In this document: piece by piece, positions 1 to 9,659 of the stretch
Layout: each line of letters begins with the position of its first letter
How positions within the stretch are numbered: position 1 is the first letter of the stretch
Assembly: GCA_032027125.1 (NCBI GenBank)
Contig: JAVSMQ010000001.1
Span: forward strand, 380,169-444,168
Direction of reading: 5' to 3'
DNA from: JANJTB01 sp032027125
GTDB lineage: Bacteria > Bacteroidota > Ignavibacteria > Kapaibacteriales > UBA2268
DNA length: 64,000 nucleotides
Program-made: the position numbers and the translations under genes
Notes under the pieces: model-generated
Seen by the model: the letters and a program-made list of their open reading frames with translations, nothing else
Told to the model about the DNA's origin: nothing
Databases searched by the model: none

Positions 1-225
1 TACACTCCATTTGAAGTGGAAGAATACCACAATTTGGATATTTCACTTATGCGTAATTTTGTAGATGATATGATAACTGTTTCTTTTGGTTTTAAAAATT
101 TATTTGATGTTAAAGATGTTAGAAGTTCTTCCATAAGTTCAGGAGCACATACCGGCGACTTAGAATCAAAAACAGTTGCATGGGGTCGTACATTTAATTT
201 AAGTTTAAGATTGAATATAAAATAA
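1..225 (+). CDS. TonB-dependent outer-membrane receptor, C-terminal end (partial)
   Basis: The reading frame is open from base 1 and ends at 225, so only the last 74 residues are in the window. They show the alternating pattern of beta-barrel strands, a FGFKNLFDVKD segment typical of the last strands of TonB-dependent receptors, and an ending in alternating hydrophobic residues (FNLSLRLNIK). Family knowledge: such receptors import haem, siderophores or other ligands across the outer membrane, powered by TonB. The HmuY-like lipoprotein that starts 16 bases downstream supports a haem or iron role, as in hmuR/hmuY pairs. The substrate is an inference because the plug domain lies outside the window. 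Confidence 0.75.
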   Translation, partial: YTPFEVEEYHNLDISLMRNFVDDMITVSFGFKNLFDVKDVRSSSISSGAHTGDLESKTVAWGRTFNLSLRLNIK

Positions 226-241
226 AAAAGACAATAATATA

Positions 242-1252
242 ATGAATAATATAAATGCAGCAATAGTAATTTTGCTAATGCTGTCGGCTTTGTTTCTTAG
301 TTCGTGTTTCGAAAATGAAGTTCCTGTCAAGCCGTTTCCCAGAGGCGATGTGAAAGTTACTGTAATTCCTATGACATCTGATTATACTAATCAGTTTTAC
401 TACAGTTTTGAGAAAAATCAAATCGTTAAAGAGAACCGTTATGATATTTGGGATTTAGCGTTTCAGTGTTACGGCGAAGATTTTTATATTTTGCTGAATG
501 GTGCTAAATTCATGGAAGCCGCTGACATGGGTCAGATAGACTTTGAATCTGTGAAAGACAGAAATAATGCAAATTTTAAATATGATTCGACAAACGGTGG
601 ATTTGATGATTATGCCATCGGTAAATGGTGGACTGCTTCAGGGGATTCAGCAATTTCAAAAAATCATGTTTATATTGTTAATCGCGGTCGTGATAACAAC
701 AGTAAAAAAATGGGTTATGTTAAAATGCAGATTATTTCGGCAGATAAATTGTTCTTTACTGTCCGATTTGCAGACCTTGACGGAAAAAATGATAATACTG
801 TAAATATCCTAAGAAAAAGTGACCTTAATTATATGATGTTTTCGTTTAATGACAGCGGTATTATTTTGGAGCTCGAACCTCCAAAGTCAGAATGGGATAT
901 AGAATTTACACGTATGATTGGTTTTTTGCCTTTTGAAAATTCTCTTCTGCCTTACGGTGTGACCGGAATTATGATTAATCACACTTCTACTGAGGTGTAT
1001 AAGGATTCTGTCGTTAAATTTGCTGATATACAATTATCCGATGTTGAGAATTTCACTTTCTCCCAAAATCCGGGTTATATAGGTCATGACTGGAAAAATT
1101 TCGAGTTAAACGGAGAAGTATATACGCCCAAAATATATATGAATTTTGTATTTAAAGATACATACGGCTTTTATTGGAAATTCAGATTTGTTGATTTTTA
1201 TAGTGAAGAAGGGCAGCGCGGTTATCCAAAGTTTGAATTCAAAAAGCTTTAA
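242..1252 (+). CDS. HmuY-like haem-binding lipoprotein
   Basis: A 336-residue protein with a hydrophobic signal segment and a lipobox ending at Cys22 (LFLSSC), so a predicted lipoprotein. After about residue 65 it carries the pattern RYDIWDLAF...FYILLNG that I associate with the HmuY family, whose members capture haem at the outer surface and hand it to a TonB receptor. It is 16 bases behind a TonB receptor end on the same strand, the usual operon order. I could not place the two haem-ligand histidines known from Porphyromonas HmuY, so the ligand is unproven. At 336 residues it is longer than the Porphyromonas protein, with an extra C-terminal part rich in aromatic residues. Confidence 0.7.
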   Translation: MNNINAAIVILLMLSALFLSSCFENEVPVKPFPRGDVKVTVIPMTSDYTNQFYYSFEKNQIVKENRYDIWDLAFQCYGEDFYILLNGAKFMEAADMGQIDFESVKDRNNANFKYDSTNGGFDDYAIGKWWTASGDSAISKNHVYIVNRGRDNNSKKMGYVKMQIISADKLFFTVRFADLDGKNDNTVNILRKSDLNYMMFSFNDSGIILELEPPKSEWDIEFTRMIGFLPFENSLLPYGVTGIMINHTSTEVYKDSVVKFADIQLSDVENFTFSQNPGYIGHDWKNFELNGEVYTPKIYMNFVFKDTYGFYWKFRFVDFYSEEGQRGYPKFEFKKL

Positions 1253-1317
1253 ACTTCAGATTTATTTTTTTCATTAGCAGTCTGTTGTCTAAGTAAGAAT
1301 GTTAGTTAAGTCAGTCT

Positions 1318-1382
1318 GAGCGAAGTCGAAGACTGTTATAACAACCTGCAATCAACGCATATATTACACTTCGACTTCGCTC
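1318..1382. repeat. 14-bp perfect inverted repeat
   Basis: GAGCGAAGTCGAAG at 1318-1331 is the exact reverse complement of the bases at 1369-1382, with a 37-base loop. It lies between two convergent genes (the HmuY-like gene and the subtilase gene). A related motif (CTTCGCTCA followed by ATGAC) recurs beside the repeat arrays near 14,722, so this looks like a dispersed genomic element. It may end transcription from both sides, but there is no T-tract. Confidence 0.6.
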
Positions 1383-1437
1383 AGTGTGACATTCATGTAG
1401 AATTAGGATAAATAAATACTTTTTCAACAGACTCTTA

Positions 1438-1463
1438 GTCACTCCGGCAAGAGCCGGAATGAC
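1438..1463. repeat. 26-bp near-palindrome 3' of the subtilase gene
   Basis: GTCAC-TCCGGC, a four-base loop AAGA, then GCCGGA-ATGAC: a compact GC-rich hairpin in AT-rich DNA, 22 bases beyond the stop of the minus-strand protease gene. It may act as a terminator for that gene, but no T-run follows on the minus strand, so a REP-like dispersed repeat is just as likely. Confidence 0.5.
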
Positions 1464-1485
1464 TGATGAAAAATGAATTTCAGAA

Positions 1486-4320
1486 TTATCTGGTAATATA
1501 TATTTTCCCGACATGCCGATCACCATCAGCTATGTAGTTCAGCAAATAAACACCGGAAGGCAGTTTTGAAATATCCATACCAATTTGTTCACCGGATTTT
1601 AAACCCGAATAGCTTGATTCATCCGAAACTTTATTTCCCAGAATATTTGTAAGAGAGTATCTGATTTCGTCAATATCATTCAAAGCCCTTAGATATATTG
1701 CGTCGTTTGACGGATTCGGAAAAATCAGTATATCAACATCTTTACTTTCATCCTGATTATCAACATCGGTAACGTTCAGCAGACAGTTTTTCAGCGATTC
1801 CTTTAAATCATATTCATCATCGCCTGCTCCGATACAAATTACACAAACCCTCTTTTGGTCTGGTCCCCATTCTCCTTTAAATTTTATCCCTGTAACAGTT
1901 CCCATATCCGACACAAGCTGGGACTGAATTGATGTTCCGCTGTTGAGCGAGCTATATCTTTGAGAATCATTAAAATCACTTGTAAAATTGAAATCAAGCC
2001 CGGCAGCCTGTGCTTCAGCACCTTGTTCAGCACTATACACTGCCGACCCGAAGTAAGGATAGTCATTGCCGAAATAAACTGCCTGAGCCGAGGCGCCTGC
2101 ACCCTTAAACTTAACCGGCACAGCATCCGGCAGTAATTTGGTTTTGTTCTTTGCAGGGTCTGCTCCAACATCCCAATCAATATAAATTCCCAAGGCACCA
2201 TCGGTAATAAATTCTGAATAATTCATGATTGAGAATTCGAATCTTACCGCCTTTGAATTTGGAGCCGGGAATGTTATTTTTTGAGTAATTCCGATTCCAA
2301 GTCTGTTGCTGCCGGCTTTTGAATCATCATAGATTCCAATATTTCTTTCCGGCGACACAAATCCCTTAGCAGCTCCAAAACCGTAAATTTTATTTACACT
2401 TGAATTATAAATAATTTTATCGGGTGATGCAGAAAACATAATCGAAGAATTTCTGTAAATCTGATTTCCGTAATTCTGATAAGTAAAACCACTTCCTGAA
2501 ACAACTGCTGAGTTGGTGCTGTATCCAAATTCCCCTATATCGCTCATCGAAAACTTAATTTGTTCATTTGAGAATGTAGAGATTCCTTTTGCAGGAACAA
2601 AATTAAATTTGAAAAAATCTTTATAGCCATTCTCACCGATAATATCCACTCTCATAATCACATTACCGGAATAATTTTGTATAACCTGAAGAGAAAAATT
2701 ACTGATTTCAATTAACTGTCCTGCTTCAACCAAATCTAAATGAAATGTACTGTCTCTAAGTGAAACTGAATTGGCAGGGTCGTGGGCAATACTAAGTTTA
2801 AAATCTAAATTTGATGCACTTCCCAAAACATTCTTAGCAATAATTTTTATATTAACTCTATCATTGAAACTGAATCTGTCTGTTTCTTCGCCGTTTCTAT
2901 CGAAATATCTGTATTTTTCAGGCAGTATAGCAGGAATGGAAAAAGGATTTACAGAAACAGCTTTTAGGAGATTGATTCTACCGGGTATTAGACTGCGGTC
3001 ATTGAGACTGAAGTTTTGATGCACATCAACTGCCTGACGAACAAACTCAATAGCCTGCAGACCGCTTAACTGCGGAAATCTGGACCTTGCAAGAGCCACA
3101 GCTCCTGCAACTACAGGAGAAGCAAATGAAGTACCGCCGTCACAGGGGAAATAGCCTGTATTTGTTGTAGTCATGTAGTTATCGCCCGGTGCCAGAATTC
3201 TGCATCCGCTTGCAATCGAACTTGACGAAGTCAGTCTGTCATTGGCATTAACCTCGCCTACCCCTAAAACACCATAATAATCAGCAGGATAAAATATATC
3301 GTATTTTGTTGCTTTTCCTGAAGTATTGCCGGCAGCAGCAACAATTGAAACATCCTTGCTTAGGGCATAATTTATAATAGACTGGTCAATATCAGAATAC
3401 GGTTTTACGACTCCCCAACTGCAATTTATCACTTTCAAACCACGAACTGCCGCATATACTATTGATTCATAAGCATATTTTAATGATGCACCTTCTATAA
3501 TTTTTAAAGGGAAAACTCTGCTTTTAAAACCAATTCCTGCAATACCGATACCATTATCAGTTTTGGCTGCAGCAATACCTGTAACCTGCTGCCCGTGTGT
3601 TTCAGAATTATTATATGTATCACCGGGAAGCTGCGATGTACTCTGCCATGAGAAATTATATCCTGCATAATCATCTATATAACCGTTTGAGTCATTATCC
3701 AATCCGTCTAATGGAATTTCTCCCTGATTAATACCAAGATTATCAACTATATCTTCATGCTGCTGATTAGTTCCGCTGTCACTAATCCCGATAATCACAT
3801 CAGGATTCCCTTTTTCAATATCCCAGGCTTCGTAAGCAGAGATTAGCTGAAGATACTCATCCTGATTTGATACCAAGGGGTCATTCGGTACATAAGACAT
3901 CAGAATGGGTACATAACAGGGTTCAGCTATTTCAACCGCTGGATTTGACAGAAGTAGGTGACGGCAATACTCTTCAGGCTCCATTTCACTGTTATAATTT
4001 ATAGTGAATGTACGCAGGAGTTTTTCTTCAGCATTTATAATTTTTGTACTTTGTAAACGATTCTCAATTTTGTTCATCAATTTGTTGTTATAAGTAAAGC
4101 TGTATTTGGGATTAAGCAAATATTGAACTTTATACTCTTTACCTTTTAATAATATTGCATCCTTACTGAATATATCATATCCGGGTTTAATCCTGACAAT
4201 CACTTTACCTGCAAAAACATCAGCCGAACGCCCTTTGGAATTATCTGCCGGCAGAATTTCCTGACTAAACAAATTAATGGTTAAAAACAACCAAAACGAT
4301 AAAAAAGTAATAATTTTCAT
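1486..4320 (-). CDS. Subtilisin-like (S8) serine protease with T9SS sorting tail
   Basis: A 944-residue secreted protease. Signal peptide at residues 1-20, then a propeptide-like region. The S8 catalytic triad is visible: Asp181 in IGISDSG, His242 in ETHGQQVTGIA, Ser398 in GGTSFASPVVAG, with the oxyanion Asn near 332 (AAAGN). After the peptidase domain come about 450 residues of beta-rich sequence, then a C-terminal sorting domain from about residue 860 (ILIFPNPSNDAIYL ... SGVYLLNY ... GKIYITR). In Bacteroidota such tails send proteins through the type IX secretion system to the cell surface or medium. All three triad residues are present, so it is probably active. Transcribed divergently from the SRAP gene. 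The substrate is unknown. Confidence 0.93.
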   Translation of the reverse strand: MKIITFLSFWLFLTINLFSQEILPADNSKGRSADVFAGKVIVRIKPGYDIFSKDAILLKGKEYKVQYLLNPKYSFTYNNKLMNKIENRLQSTKIINAEEKLLRTFTINYNSEMEPEEYCRHLLLSNPAVEIAEPCYVPILMSYVPNDPLVSNQDEYLQLISAYEAWDIEKGNPDVIIGISDSGTNQQHEDIVDNLGINQGEIPLDGLDNDSNGYIDDYAGYNFSWQSTSQLPGDTYNNSETHGQQVTGIAAAKTDNGIGIAGIGFKSRVFPLKIIEGASLKYAYESIVYAAVRGLKVINCSWGVVKPYSDIDQSIINYALSKDVSIVAAAGNTSGKATKYDIFYPADYYGVLGVGEVNANDRLTSSSSIASGCRILAPGDNYMTTTNTGYFPCDGGTSFASPVVAGAVALARSRFPQLSGLQAIEFVRQAVDVHQNFSLNDRSLIPGRINLLKAVSVNPFSIPAILPEKYRYFDRNGEETDRFSFNDRVNIKIIAKNVLGSASNLDFKLSIAHDPANSVSLRDSTFHLDLVEAGQLIEISNFSLQVIQNYSGNVIMRVDIIGENGYKDFFKFNFVPAKGISTFSNEQIKFSMSDIGEFGYSTNSAVVSGSGFTYQNYGNQIYRNSSIMFSASPDKIIYNSSVNKIYGFGAAKGFVSPERNIGIYDDSKAGSNRLGIGITQKITFPAPNSKAVRFEFSIMNYSEFITDGALGIYIDWDVGADPAKNKTKLLPDAVPVKFKGAGASAQAVYFGNDYPYFGSAVYSAEQGAEAQAAGLDFNFTSDFNDSQRYSSLNSGTSIQSQLVSDMGTVTGIKFKGEWGPDQKRVCVICIGAGDDEYDLKESLKNCLLNVTDVDNQDESKDVDILIFPNPSNDAIYLRALNDIDEIRYSLTNILGNKVSDESSYSGLKSGEQIGMDISKLPSGVYLLNYIADGDRHVGKIYITR

Positions 4321-4361
4321 ACAATCCTCAAATTTTCATTTTATATTATGACAAATTTAAT

Positions 4362-4369
4362 TAAATTTG
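4362..4369 (+). promoter_or_regulatory. Possible -7 element (TAAATTTG) of the SRAP gene
   Basis: TAAATTTG fits the Bacteroidota -7 consensus TAnnTTTG. A transcript would start near 4375, about 50 bases before the ATG at 4426 and downstream of an in-frame ATG at 4348, which argues for the later start. No TTTG lies at the matching -33 position, so support is weak. Confidence 0.35.
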
Positions 4370-4425
4370 GTTACAATTTATTATATTTTTTATTGACGTT
4401 TCAAAAAAAATTTAAAGGTGACAAT

Positions 4426-5094
4426 ATGTGCGGAAGATTTGCATTATCTGCAACTACAAAAGATATAGAAAAATTGCAGCCGGGATTAGTCTCAAAAGTT
4501 GATATTAAACCTCGCCACAACATATCGCCGACTCAAAATATTGCTGTAATTCGAAATGACTTGCAGTTTACTCTGGATTCAGCACATTGGGGATTAATAC
4601 CGGTTTGGTCAAAGGATACCAAAATCGGGATAAAAATGTTTAATGCCCGAGCTGAAACAATTGATGAAAAAGCATCATTTAATAATGCTTTCCAAAAAAG
4701 ACGTTGTTTAATACCAGCCACATCATTTTATGAATGGAAAACAATCAGCGGACAAACCAAAAAGCAGCCTTATGAAATAAAATTATCCAAAAATGATATA
4801 TTCTTTTTTGCAGGACTTTGGGAAATATGGTATGATGAAGAAAAAAAACCGCTTTTATCAACAACGATAATCACAACCGAACCAAATGAGATTATATCTG
4901 AAATTTATAACCGAATGCCTGTAATTCTTGATAACGACTCGATTGATTTGTGGCTCGCAAAAAATTCAGATTCAAAAGAACTCAAAGAAATCCTAAAACC
5001 ACGAAAAAGCGAAGATATGTCTGTTGAAATTGCCGATGAAAGCATTTTTAAGAATAGAGAAAGTTATGTTGTTAATAAGTTGAGTTTATTCTAA
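4426..5094 (+). CDS. SOS response-associated peptidase (SRAP/HMCES/YedK family)
   Basis: A 222-residue protein starting MCGRF. Family knowledge: SRAP proteins remove the initiator Met so that Cys2 forms a stable thiazolidine crosslink with abasic sites in single-stranded DNA, shielding them from breakage. Visible family marks are CGRFALS at the N-terminus, FNARAET in the first third, and RRCLIPATSFYEW, which carries the conserved Glu; the late IYNRMPVIL stretch also fits. An upstream in-frame ATG at 4348 would add 26 residues and bury Cys2, so 4426 is the right start; AAAGGTGA just upstream can act as a ribosome site. It stands alone on the plus strand. Confidence 0.92.
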   Translation: MCGRFALSATTKDIEKLQPGLVSKVDIKPRHNISPTQNIAVIRNDLQFTLDSAHWGLIPVWSKDTKIGIKMFNARAETIDEKASFNNAFQKRRCLIPATSFYEWKTISGQTKKQPYEIKLSKNDIFFFAGLWEIWYDEEKKPLLSTTIITTEPNEIISEIYNRMPVILDNDSIDLWLAKNSDSKELKEILKPRKSEDMSVEIADESIFKNRESYVVNKLSLF

Positions 5095-5283
5095 ATAACA
5101 AGGTTGATATCTCTCCGAGAAACGATAGATTTTTAGAATCAATAATTACGATAAAACAAGGGTTGGATATTGCAGGATGATTTATTTCACAATGATGATA
5201 TATGGGTATTTATTCTAAAAACAGTCTTTATGAATCACAATTTAGTGTATTGCTTCAAAAATATAACCATTTTAAAGAAGAAT

Positions 5284-5318
5284 TAGAGGCTGTTATCAAT
5301 TCAGATGTACAGCCTCTA
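5284..5318. terminator. Hairpin between convergent genes, within a 39-codon ORF
   Basis: TAGAGGCTG at 5284-5292 pairs exactly with CAGCCTCTA at 5310-5318; a run of seven A follows on the plus strand, just past the stop of the minus-strand cytochrome gene. It could end transcription from either side, but the T-run is on the wrong side for a classical minus-strand terminator. The same bases end a small open frame at 5202-5321 (MGIYSKNSLYESQF...) with no recognised relatives; I do not call it a gene. Confidence 0.4.
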
Positions 5319-5326
5319 TAAAAAAA

Positions 5327-6175
5327 TTAGTTGGGAAACTTTACAGTATCAGCTAATGCTTTATATAAATTCTTCATGTCTGTTAAACTTATATCGGTAG
5401 CTTTCATTATCGAACCAAGCTGACCGAATTTGACTTTATGCTGTACTTCGTTAGGTTTGCTTCTTGTAAATTTACCGGTAGTCATGCTTTCAACAATAAT
5501 TTGTTTGCCATCTGTACCGTGACAGTTTTCACAATTAGTTTTGTAGAATATTAAGCCTTTTGCAGCATCGCCGTCTTTTCCGATATTTGTAAACACAGCT
5601 TTACCAGTTGGATATGAGTCTGTATATGCAGCATCATAAAGTTGAGTAACATCTAATGCTTCAACTTTAAGAAATTTAACAATATTCCAGATTTGGTCAT
5701 CTGTCAGCAACTGTGACATTTTTGGCATTTGGTCACCTACTGTAGGATTGGTAGCAGGATTGTAGGTAGATAAATCAAAACTTATGTCTCTCCTTGTCTC
5801 TGCTAAACCGTTTTTGATACCATCAAACATTTGTTGCGGAGTCTTACTTTTAGCAATTGCAAGTAAGTTTCTGTCAGCTATGTTCGGTCTGTTTGTTTTG
5901 GGTCCTCTGCTATTATAAGAGCCGTTTCTTCCCATCAAATCCCATGCATGGCACTGTTTGCATCTGAAAAAATCTGCTGATGCATTAAATTTGGTAATAT
6001 TTGGATTAGTCTGGTCATAACCGCTCTCAGTACTCCAAAATTTATCAAACAAAATTCCGCCTTTGATTCCGTCAGCATTAGTATATGCTGCAGGATCGGT
6101 CGTGTTGGTTGTGCTTTCACTGCAACTAACTAATATTATTGAGGTAATTGCAACCAGTAGTAGAAAATATTTCAT
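5327..6175 (-). CDS. Diheme cytochrome c lipoprotein
   Basis: A 282-residue predicted lipoprotein (lipobox LVSC, Cys18) with two covalent haem motifs: CKQCH at residues 72-76 and CENCHG at 215-220. Between them, DQIWNIVKFLKVEALD resembles the C-terminal helix of a class I cytochrome c fold, so two cytochrome c domains lie in tandem. Likely distal Met ligands are in DQMPKMSQLL and near the C-terminus. It would act in the periplasm, attached to a membrane, as an electron carrier or the small subunit of an oxidoreductase. No partner enzyme lies next to it, so the redox partner cannot be named. Confidence 0.85.
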   Translation of the reverse strand: MKYFLLLVAITSIILVSCSESTTNTTDPAAYTNADGIKGGILFDKFWSTESGYDQTNPNITKFNASADFFRCKQCHAWDLMGRNGSYNSRGPKTNRPNIADRNLLAIAKSKTPQQMFDGIKNGLAETRRDISFDLSTYNPATNPTVGDQMPKMSQLLTDDQIWNIVKFLKVEALDVTQLYDAAYTDSYPTGKAVFTNIGKDGDAAKGLIFYKTNCENCHGTDGKQIIVESMTTGKFTRSKPNEVQHKVKFGQLGSIMKATDISLTDMKNLYKALADTVKFPN

Positions 6176-6781
6176 AAAAAAATTCCTTATAATTTTGATA
6201 AAACTAATGTACTTGTTAGTACAATTAAAATTTTTAATTCAATAATTAGATTCGGATTTATGGGATTAATTATTATTTTCAATATAATAATAATTTATTA
6301 CATCCCAAACTATGTCAGAATCCTGTTTAGTATGCATCTCCTTAAAATAAATTTTTCAAATTTAAAAACATGTCACAAAATACATGTACAAATATACATA
6401 AGTTAATTCATATAATAAAAAATAATTGGAAATATTATGTTCTTAAATATAAAATAGTTAGAAATAGTCAAATTAATTTTAATTAATCTATGTTGCATTG
6501 ACTAATAAAATTCTTCATAAAAATAATATTTTGTATATATGCAAACCTGCCCTTTAGATTACAATTTTGCAGCATTTTAAAAAGTATAAATTCGATTTTT
6601 GATAAGTAATAGCTAAATAAATTCGCTTAAATATTTGACCCGTTTAAATATTTCAAGTACTATTTTAGAACTGTTTATCATGTTATAATTCAAATAATAA
6701 TTCCAATTTTTTTTAACCTCACACCCAAATATTCATATTCATTTTCGTCATAACTTTATTTTTTAGAACGATTTCATTTTT
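6176..6781. other. 606-bp AT-rich intergenic region
   Basis: Lies between two divergent genes (cytochrome and ABC exporter). Strongly AT-rich, with stop codons in all frames at short intervals; I see no RNA gene, no long inverted repeat and no clear TAnnTTTG promoter. It must hold the promoters of both neighbours. Confidence 0.5.
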
Positions 6782-8530
6782 ATGAAAGAATTAAAGAGAC
6801 TATTTCCATATTTAATAAAATATAAACATAAATTACTTTTAGGATTTCTGTTTGTAACCATATCGAATCTTTCATCTACTTATGTGCCGAGAATTGTCGG
6901 TGGTGCCATTGATACTATTAGCTCCGGTAAATTCACTATGCCGCTTTTGATGCAGGATATAGGTTCAATTTTGGTTCTTGTATTTTTCAGCGGTTTTTTT
7001 ATGTTCTGGACACGCAGAACGATTATTGTCGCATCACGTGAAATTGAATATGATTTGCGTAATGATATGTTCGACTCAATTAAGGTTCAATCTTCATCAT
7101 TCTACCATCGCAATCCAACCGGTAATCTGATGGCTTATGCAACCAATGACATACCGGCAGCCAGAGAGTTCTTGGGACCTGCAATAATGTATTCAGCCAA
7201 TACAATTACAACCTTTACATTTGCATTGTATTTCATGTTAAGTCTTGACCCGTTAATAGCTCTTGTCGGATTGCTTCCATTGCCGATTGTTGCTTATGTG
7301 ACTTATTTGATAGGCAAGAAAATTCATATTGCTTTCAAGGATGTTCAGTCTCAATTTGCCGATTTGACAACTCTTGCTCAGGAGTCAATTTCAGGTGTCA
7401 GGGTAATTAGAGCATACACAAGAGAAGCTTTTGAAAATTTGAGATTTGCACAAATAAGTAAAAAATATCTCCTGAAGAATCTGAAACTTGCGCGGCTTGA
7501 TGCAATTATGATGCCTGTCCTGATGGTATTGGTCGGTTTATCGCAATTAGGAGTTCTTGCTTACGGCGGTTATAAAGTCATTGAAGGAAGGGCTACTTTG
7601 GGAGATTTGACTCAGTTTTTCATTTATCTGGAACTGTTGATTTGGCCCGTTGCTGCAATTGGCTGGGTAACAAATCTTGTTCAGCGGGGCTCTGCTTCAT
7701 CCTCCCGTCTCGGCAGTCTGATGGACCAGAAGCCTGAAATTATTGATGACGACATTACCAATCATCAAAATAAAATTGAGAATGGACACATAGAATTTCT
7801 TAATGTTTCTTTAAGATACAGTCCTGCACTTCCTGATATTTTAAGTAATATTTCATTGAATATTAAGAGCGGCTCTACAATCGGAATTGTCGGTGGTATT
7901 GGCAGCGGCAAAACAAGTCTGGCAAATCTTCTGCCGAGATTATTCGAACCGACTGAAGGGCAAATTTATATTGACGGAAAAAACATTAATTCCTATCCTA
8001 TTGAAAATCTTAGACTTGCTATCGGATTTGTTCCTCAGATTTCTTTTTTATTCTCGGATACAATTGAAAACAATGTGAGATTTGGTTATCCTGATGCCAC
8101 AATGGATGAGATTATCGAAGCATCAAGGAAGTGTAAATTACTCGAAGAAGTCGAAACATTTAAAGACGGGTTTGATACAATGCTCGGAGAACGGGGTATC
8201 ACACTTTCGGGCGGACAGAAGCAGAGAGTTGCAATTGCACGTGCATTATTGCGTAATCCAAAAGTTCTTGTATTAGATGACTCTTTGTCATCTGTAGATT
8301 CTCAAACCGAAGATTTTGTTCTGAATGAATTAAAATCGTTTATGAAGGATAGGACAACTATTATTATTTCTCATAGACTGTCAACTCTCAAACATGCAGA
8401 CAAAATCATAATGCTCGAAGCAGGAAGAATAATTGAGGAAGGGACTCATGATGAATTGATTAAAATCGGAGGGCGTTATGCCGAGATATATAAATTACAG
8501 CAAATTGCAGCAGAGATTGCAGATTTATAG
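6782..8530 (+). CDS. ABC exporter half-transporter (permease-ATPase fusion)
   Basis: A 582-residue type I exporter subunit: an N-terminal block of about six membrane helices (residues 15-310) fused to a nucleotide-binding domain. Visible motifs are Walker A GGIGSGKTS near 370-378, signature LSGGQKQRVAIARALL near 474, Walker B VLVLDDS near 494-500, D-loop SSVD and H-loop SHRLSTL. The residue after the Walker B Asp is Asp, not the catalytic Glu. This is known from the degenerate site of heterodimeric exporters of the BmrC/TM287 or MdlA type, so a partner with an intact Glu is likely. None is adjacent. The substrate (drug or lipid) is unknown. It ends four bases before a convergent glycosyltransferase gene. 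Confidence 0.9.
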   Translation: MKELKRLFPYLIKYKHKLLLGFLFVTISNLSSTYVPRIVGGAIDTISSGKFTMPLLMQDIGSILVLVFFSGFFMFWTRRTIIVASREIEYDLRNDMFDSIKVQSSSFYHRNPTGNLMAYATNDIPAAREFLGPAIMYSANTITTFTFALYFMLSLDPLIALVGLLPLPIVAYVTYLIGKKIHIAFKDVQSQFADLTTLAQESISGVRVIRAYTREAFENLRFAQISKKYLLKNLKLARLDAIMMPVLMVLVGLSQLGVLAYGGYKVIEGRATLGDLTQFFIYLELLIWPVAAIGWVTNLVQRGSASSSRLGSLMDQKPEIIDDDITNHQNKIENGHIEFLNVSLRYSPALPDILSNISLNIKSGSTIGIVGGIGSGKTSLANLLPRLFEPTEGQIYIDGKNINSYPIENLRLAIGFVPQISFLFSDTIENNVRFGYPDATMDEIIEASRKCKLLEEVETFKDGFDTMLGERGITLSGGQKQRVAIARALLRNPKVLVLDDSLSSVDSQTEDFVLNELKSFMKDRTTIIISHRLSTLKHADKIIMLEAGRIIEEGTHDELIKIGGRYAEIYKLQQIAAEIADL

Positions 8531-8534
8531 AATT

Positions 8535-9659
8535 TCAATTTTCAAATAAATTCAGATATTCCTTACAGTTTTGATTCCAATCCCAATTAATCCGGACAAA
8601 CTCTGATTTGATTAATCTGCTGTCAAGTGAATAGGAATAATTGTCAATAAATTCCGAAATTCGGTCATTTAGCAAGTCCGGTGACTGATTTTCAAAATAT
8701 ATTTGACTTGTAAGATTTTCAATTTCCGGATAAGCCTTGACAATTTCTTCAGAGACAATTATATCCAAACCGCAAGACAATGCTTCCTGCACAACCAATG
8801 GGAATCCCTCACCATAACTCGGCAAAATAAGCATATCACACGCATTATAAAGCTCTGCAATTTCTTTTCCCTGCAAACCTTTTAAAACCATTACATTATC
8901 CAATTTCCAGTCATCAGGATTAATCTGACCCCATCCTGCAAATACAAAATCGCAGCCGCTTAATTTTTCTGCTGCAATTCTGATTATTGGAAGTCCCTTT
9001 TTTTCTGTAAATCTACCTACAAAAAGAAATGTGAATCTTGTAAAATTAAATTTTTCACGAATGGCTACACGTTCGTGTGCAGTACAAACTTTATAGATAG
9101 AATTATCTGTTCCGTTTGGAATGAAATGAAAATTATTACTTATTCCGACAATATTGCGAAAATATTCCATAACTCCATTGCTTATGAATACGGAAGCATA
9201 AGTATGGGTGAGAATATATTTTCCGATTGTTTTATTTATCAGAGATAAAATTGTTCTCAGAAAAGAAGATTTGTATGGAATAAATCCGATATGCTGAGTT
9301 AGAATGATTTTTTTCTTTTTAATTTTTGCAAAGATAAATGCCAGAAGATTTGATGCATACAGGAAATCATGAATATACAAAACATCGCATTTCTTTATAT
9401 TTTTCCAAAGTTTTATGCAGCCAGAAATCCCGGGTAACGGATATGGAAAAGGCAGTATTTTTTCGATAAAGTTATAAGATTTGAGCGGCTCAGTAAAAAA
9501 GTTTTCAAAATTATCGGGTGCATTATCGCAATCAGCAGCACACCATATTATATTTACTTTTCGTGTTTCAGATAATTTTTTGGCAATATTGAAAGCAACA
9601 ATCTCAACTCCGCCGAGGTGAGCCGGATAGTAATGCGTAACTAAAAGCAGTTTTATCAT
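8535..9659 (-). CDS. Family 4 glycosyltransferase (GT-B fold)
   Basis: A 374-residue glycosyltransferase. The N-terminal half has the GT4 opening HYYPAHLGGVEIVAFNIAKKL; the C-terminal half has FLFVGRFTEKKGLPIIRIAAEKL, the LKGLQGKEIAELYNACDMLILPS stretch, and the EX7E-like motif EGFPLVVQEALSCG that contacts the nucleotide-sugar donor. It would add a sugar to a lipid-linked or surface glycan on the cytoplasmic side. Its start overlaps the end of the GT2 gene by four bases (ATGA), so the two are translationally coupled. The sugar and acceptor cannot be read from the sequence. Confidence 0.9.
   Translation of the reverse strand: MIKLLLVTHYYPAHLGGVEIVAFNIAKKLSETRKVNIIWCAADCDNAPDNFENFFTEPLKSYNFIEKILPFPYPLPGISGCIKLWKNIKKCDVLYIHDFLYASNLLAFIFAKIKKKKIILTQHIGFIPYKSSFLRTILSLINKTIGKYILTHTYASVFISNGVMEYFRNIVGISNNFHFIPNGTDNSIYKVCTAHERVAIREKFNFTRFTFLFVGRFTEKKGLPIIRIAAEKLSGCDFVFAGWGQINPDDWKLDNVMVLKGLQGKEIAELYNACDMLILPSYGEGFPLVVQEALSCGLDIIVSEEIVKAYPEIENLTSQIYFENQSPDLLNDRISEFIDNYSYSLDSRLIKSEFVRINWDWNQNCKEYLNLFEN

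Noticed and set aside
4348..4425. Upstream start for the SRAP gene
   Set aside because: It would put 26 residues in front of the catalytic Cys2, which must become the N-terminus.
5202..5321. 39-codon open frame MGIYSKNSLYESQF...
   Set aside because: Too short, no relatives recognised, and its 3' end is a hairpin; may be a gene remnant but this cannot be supported.
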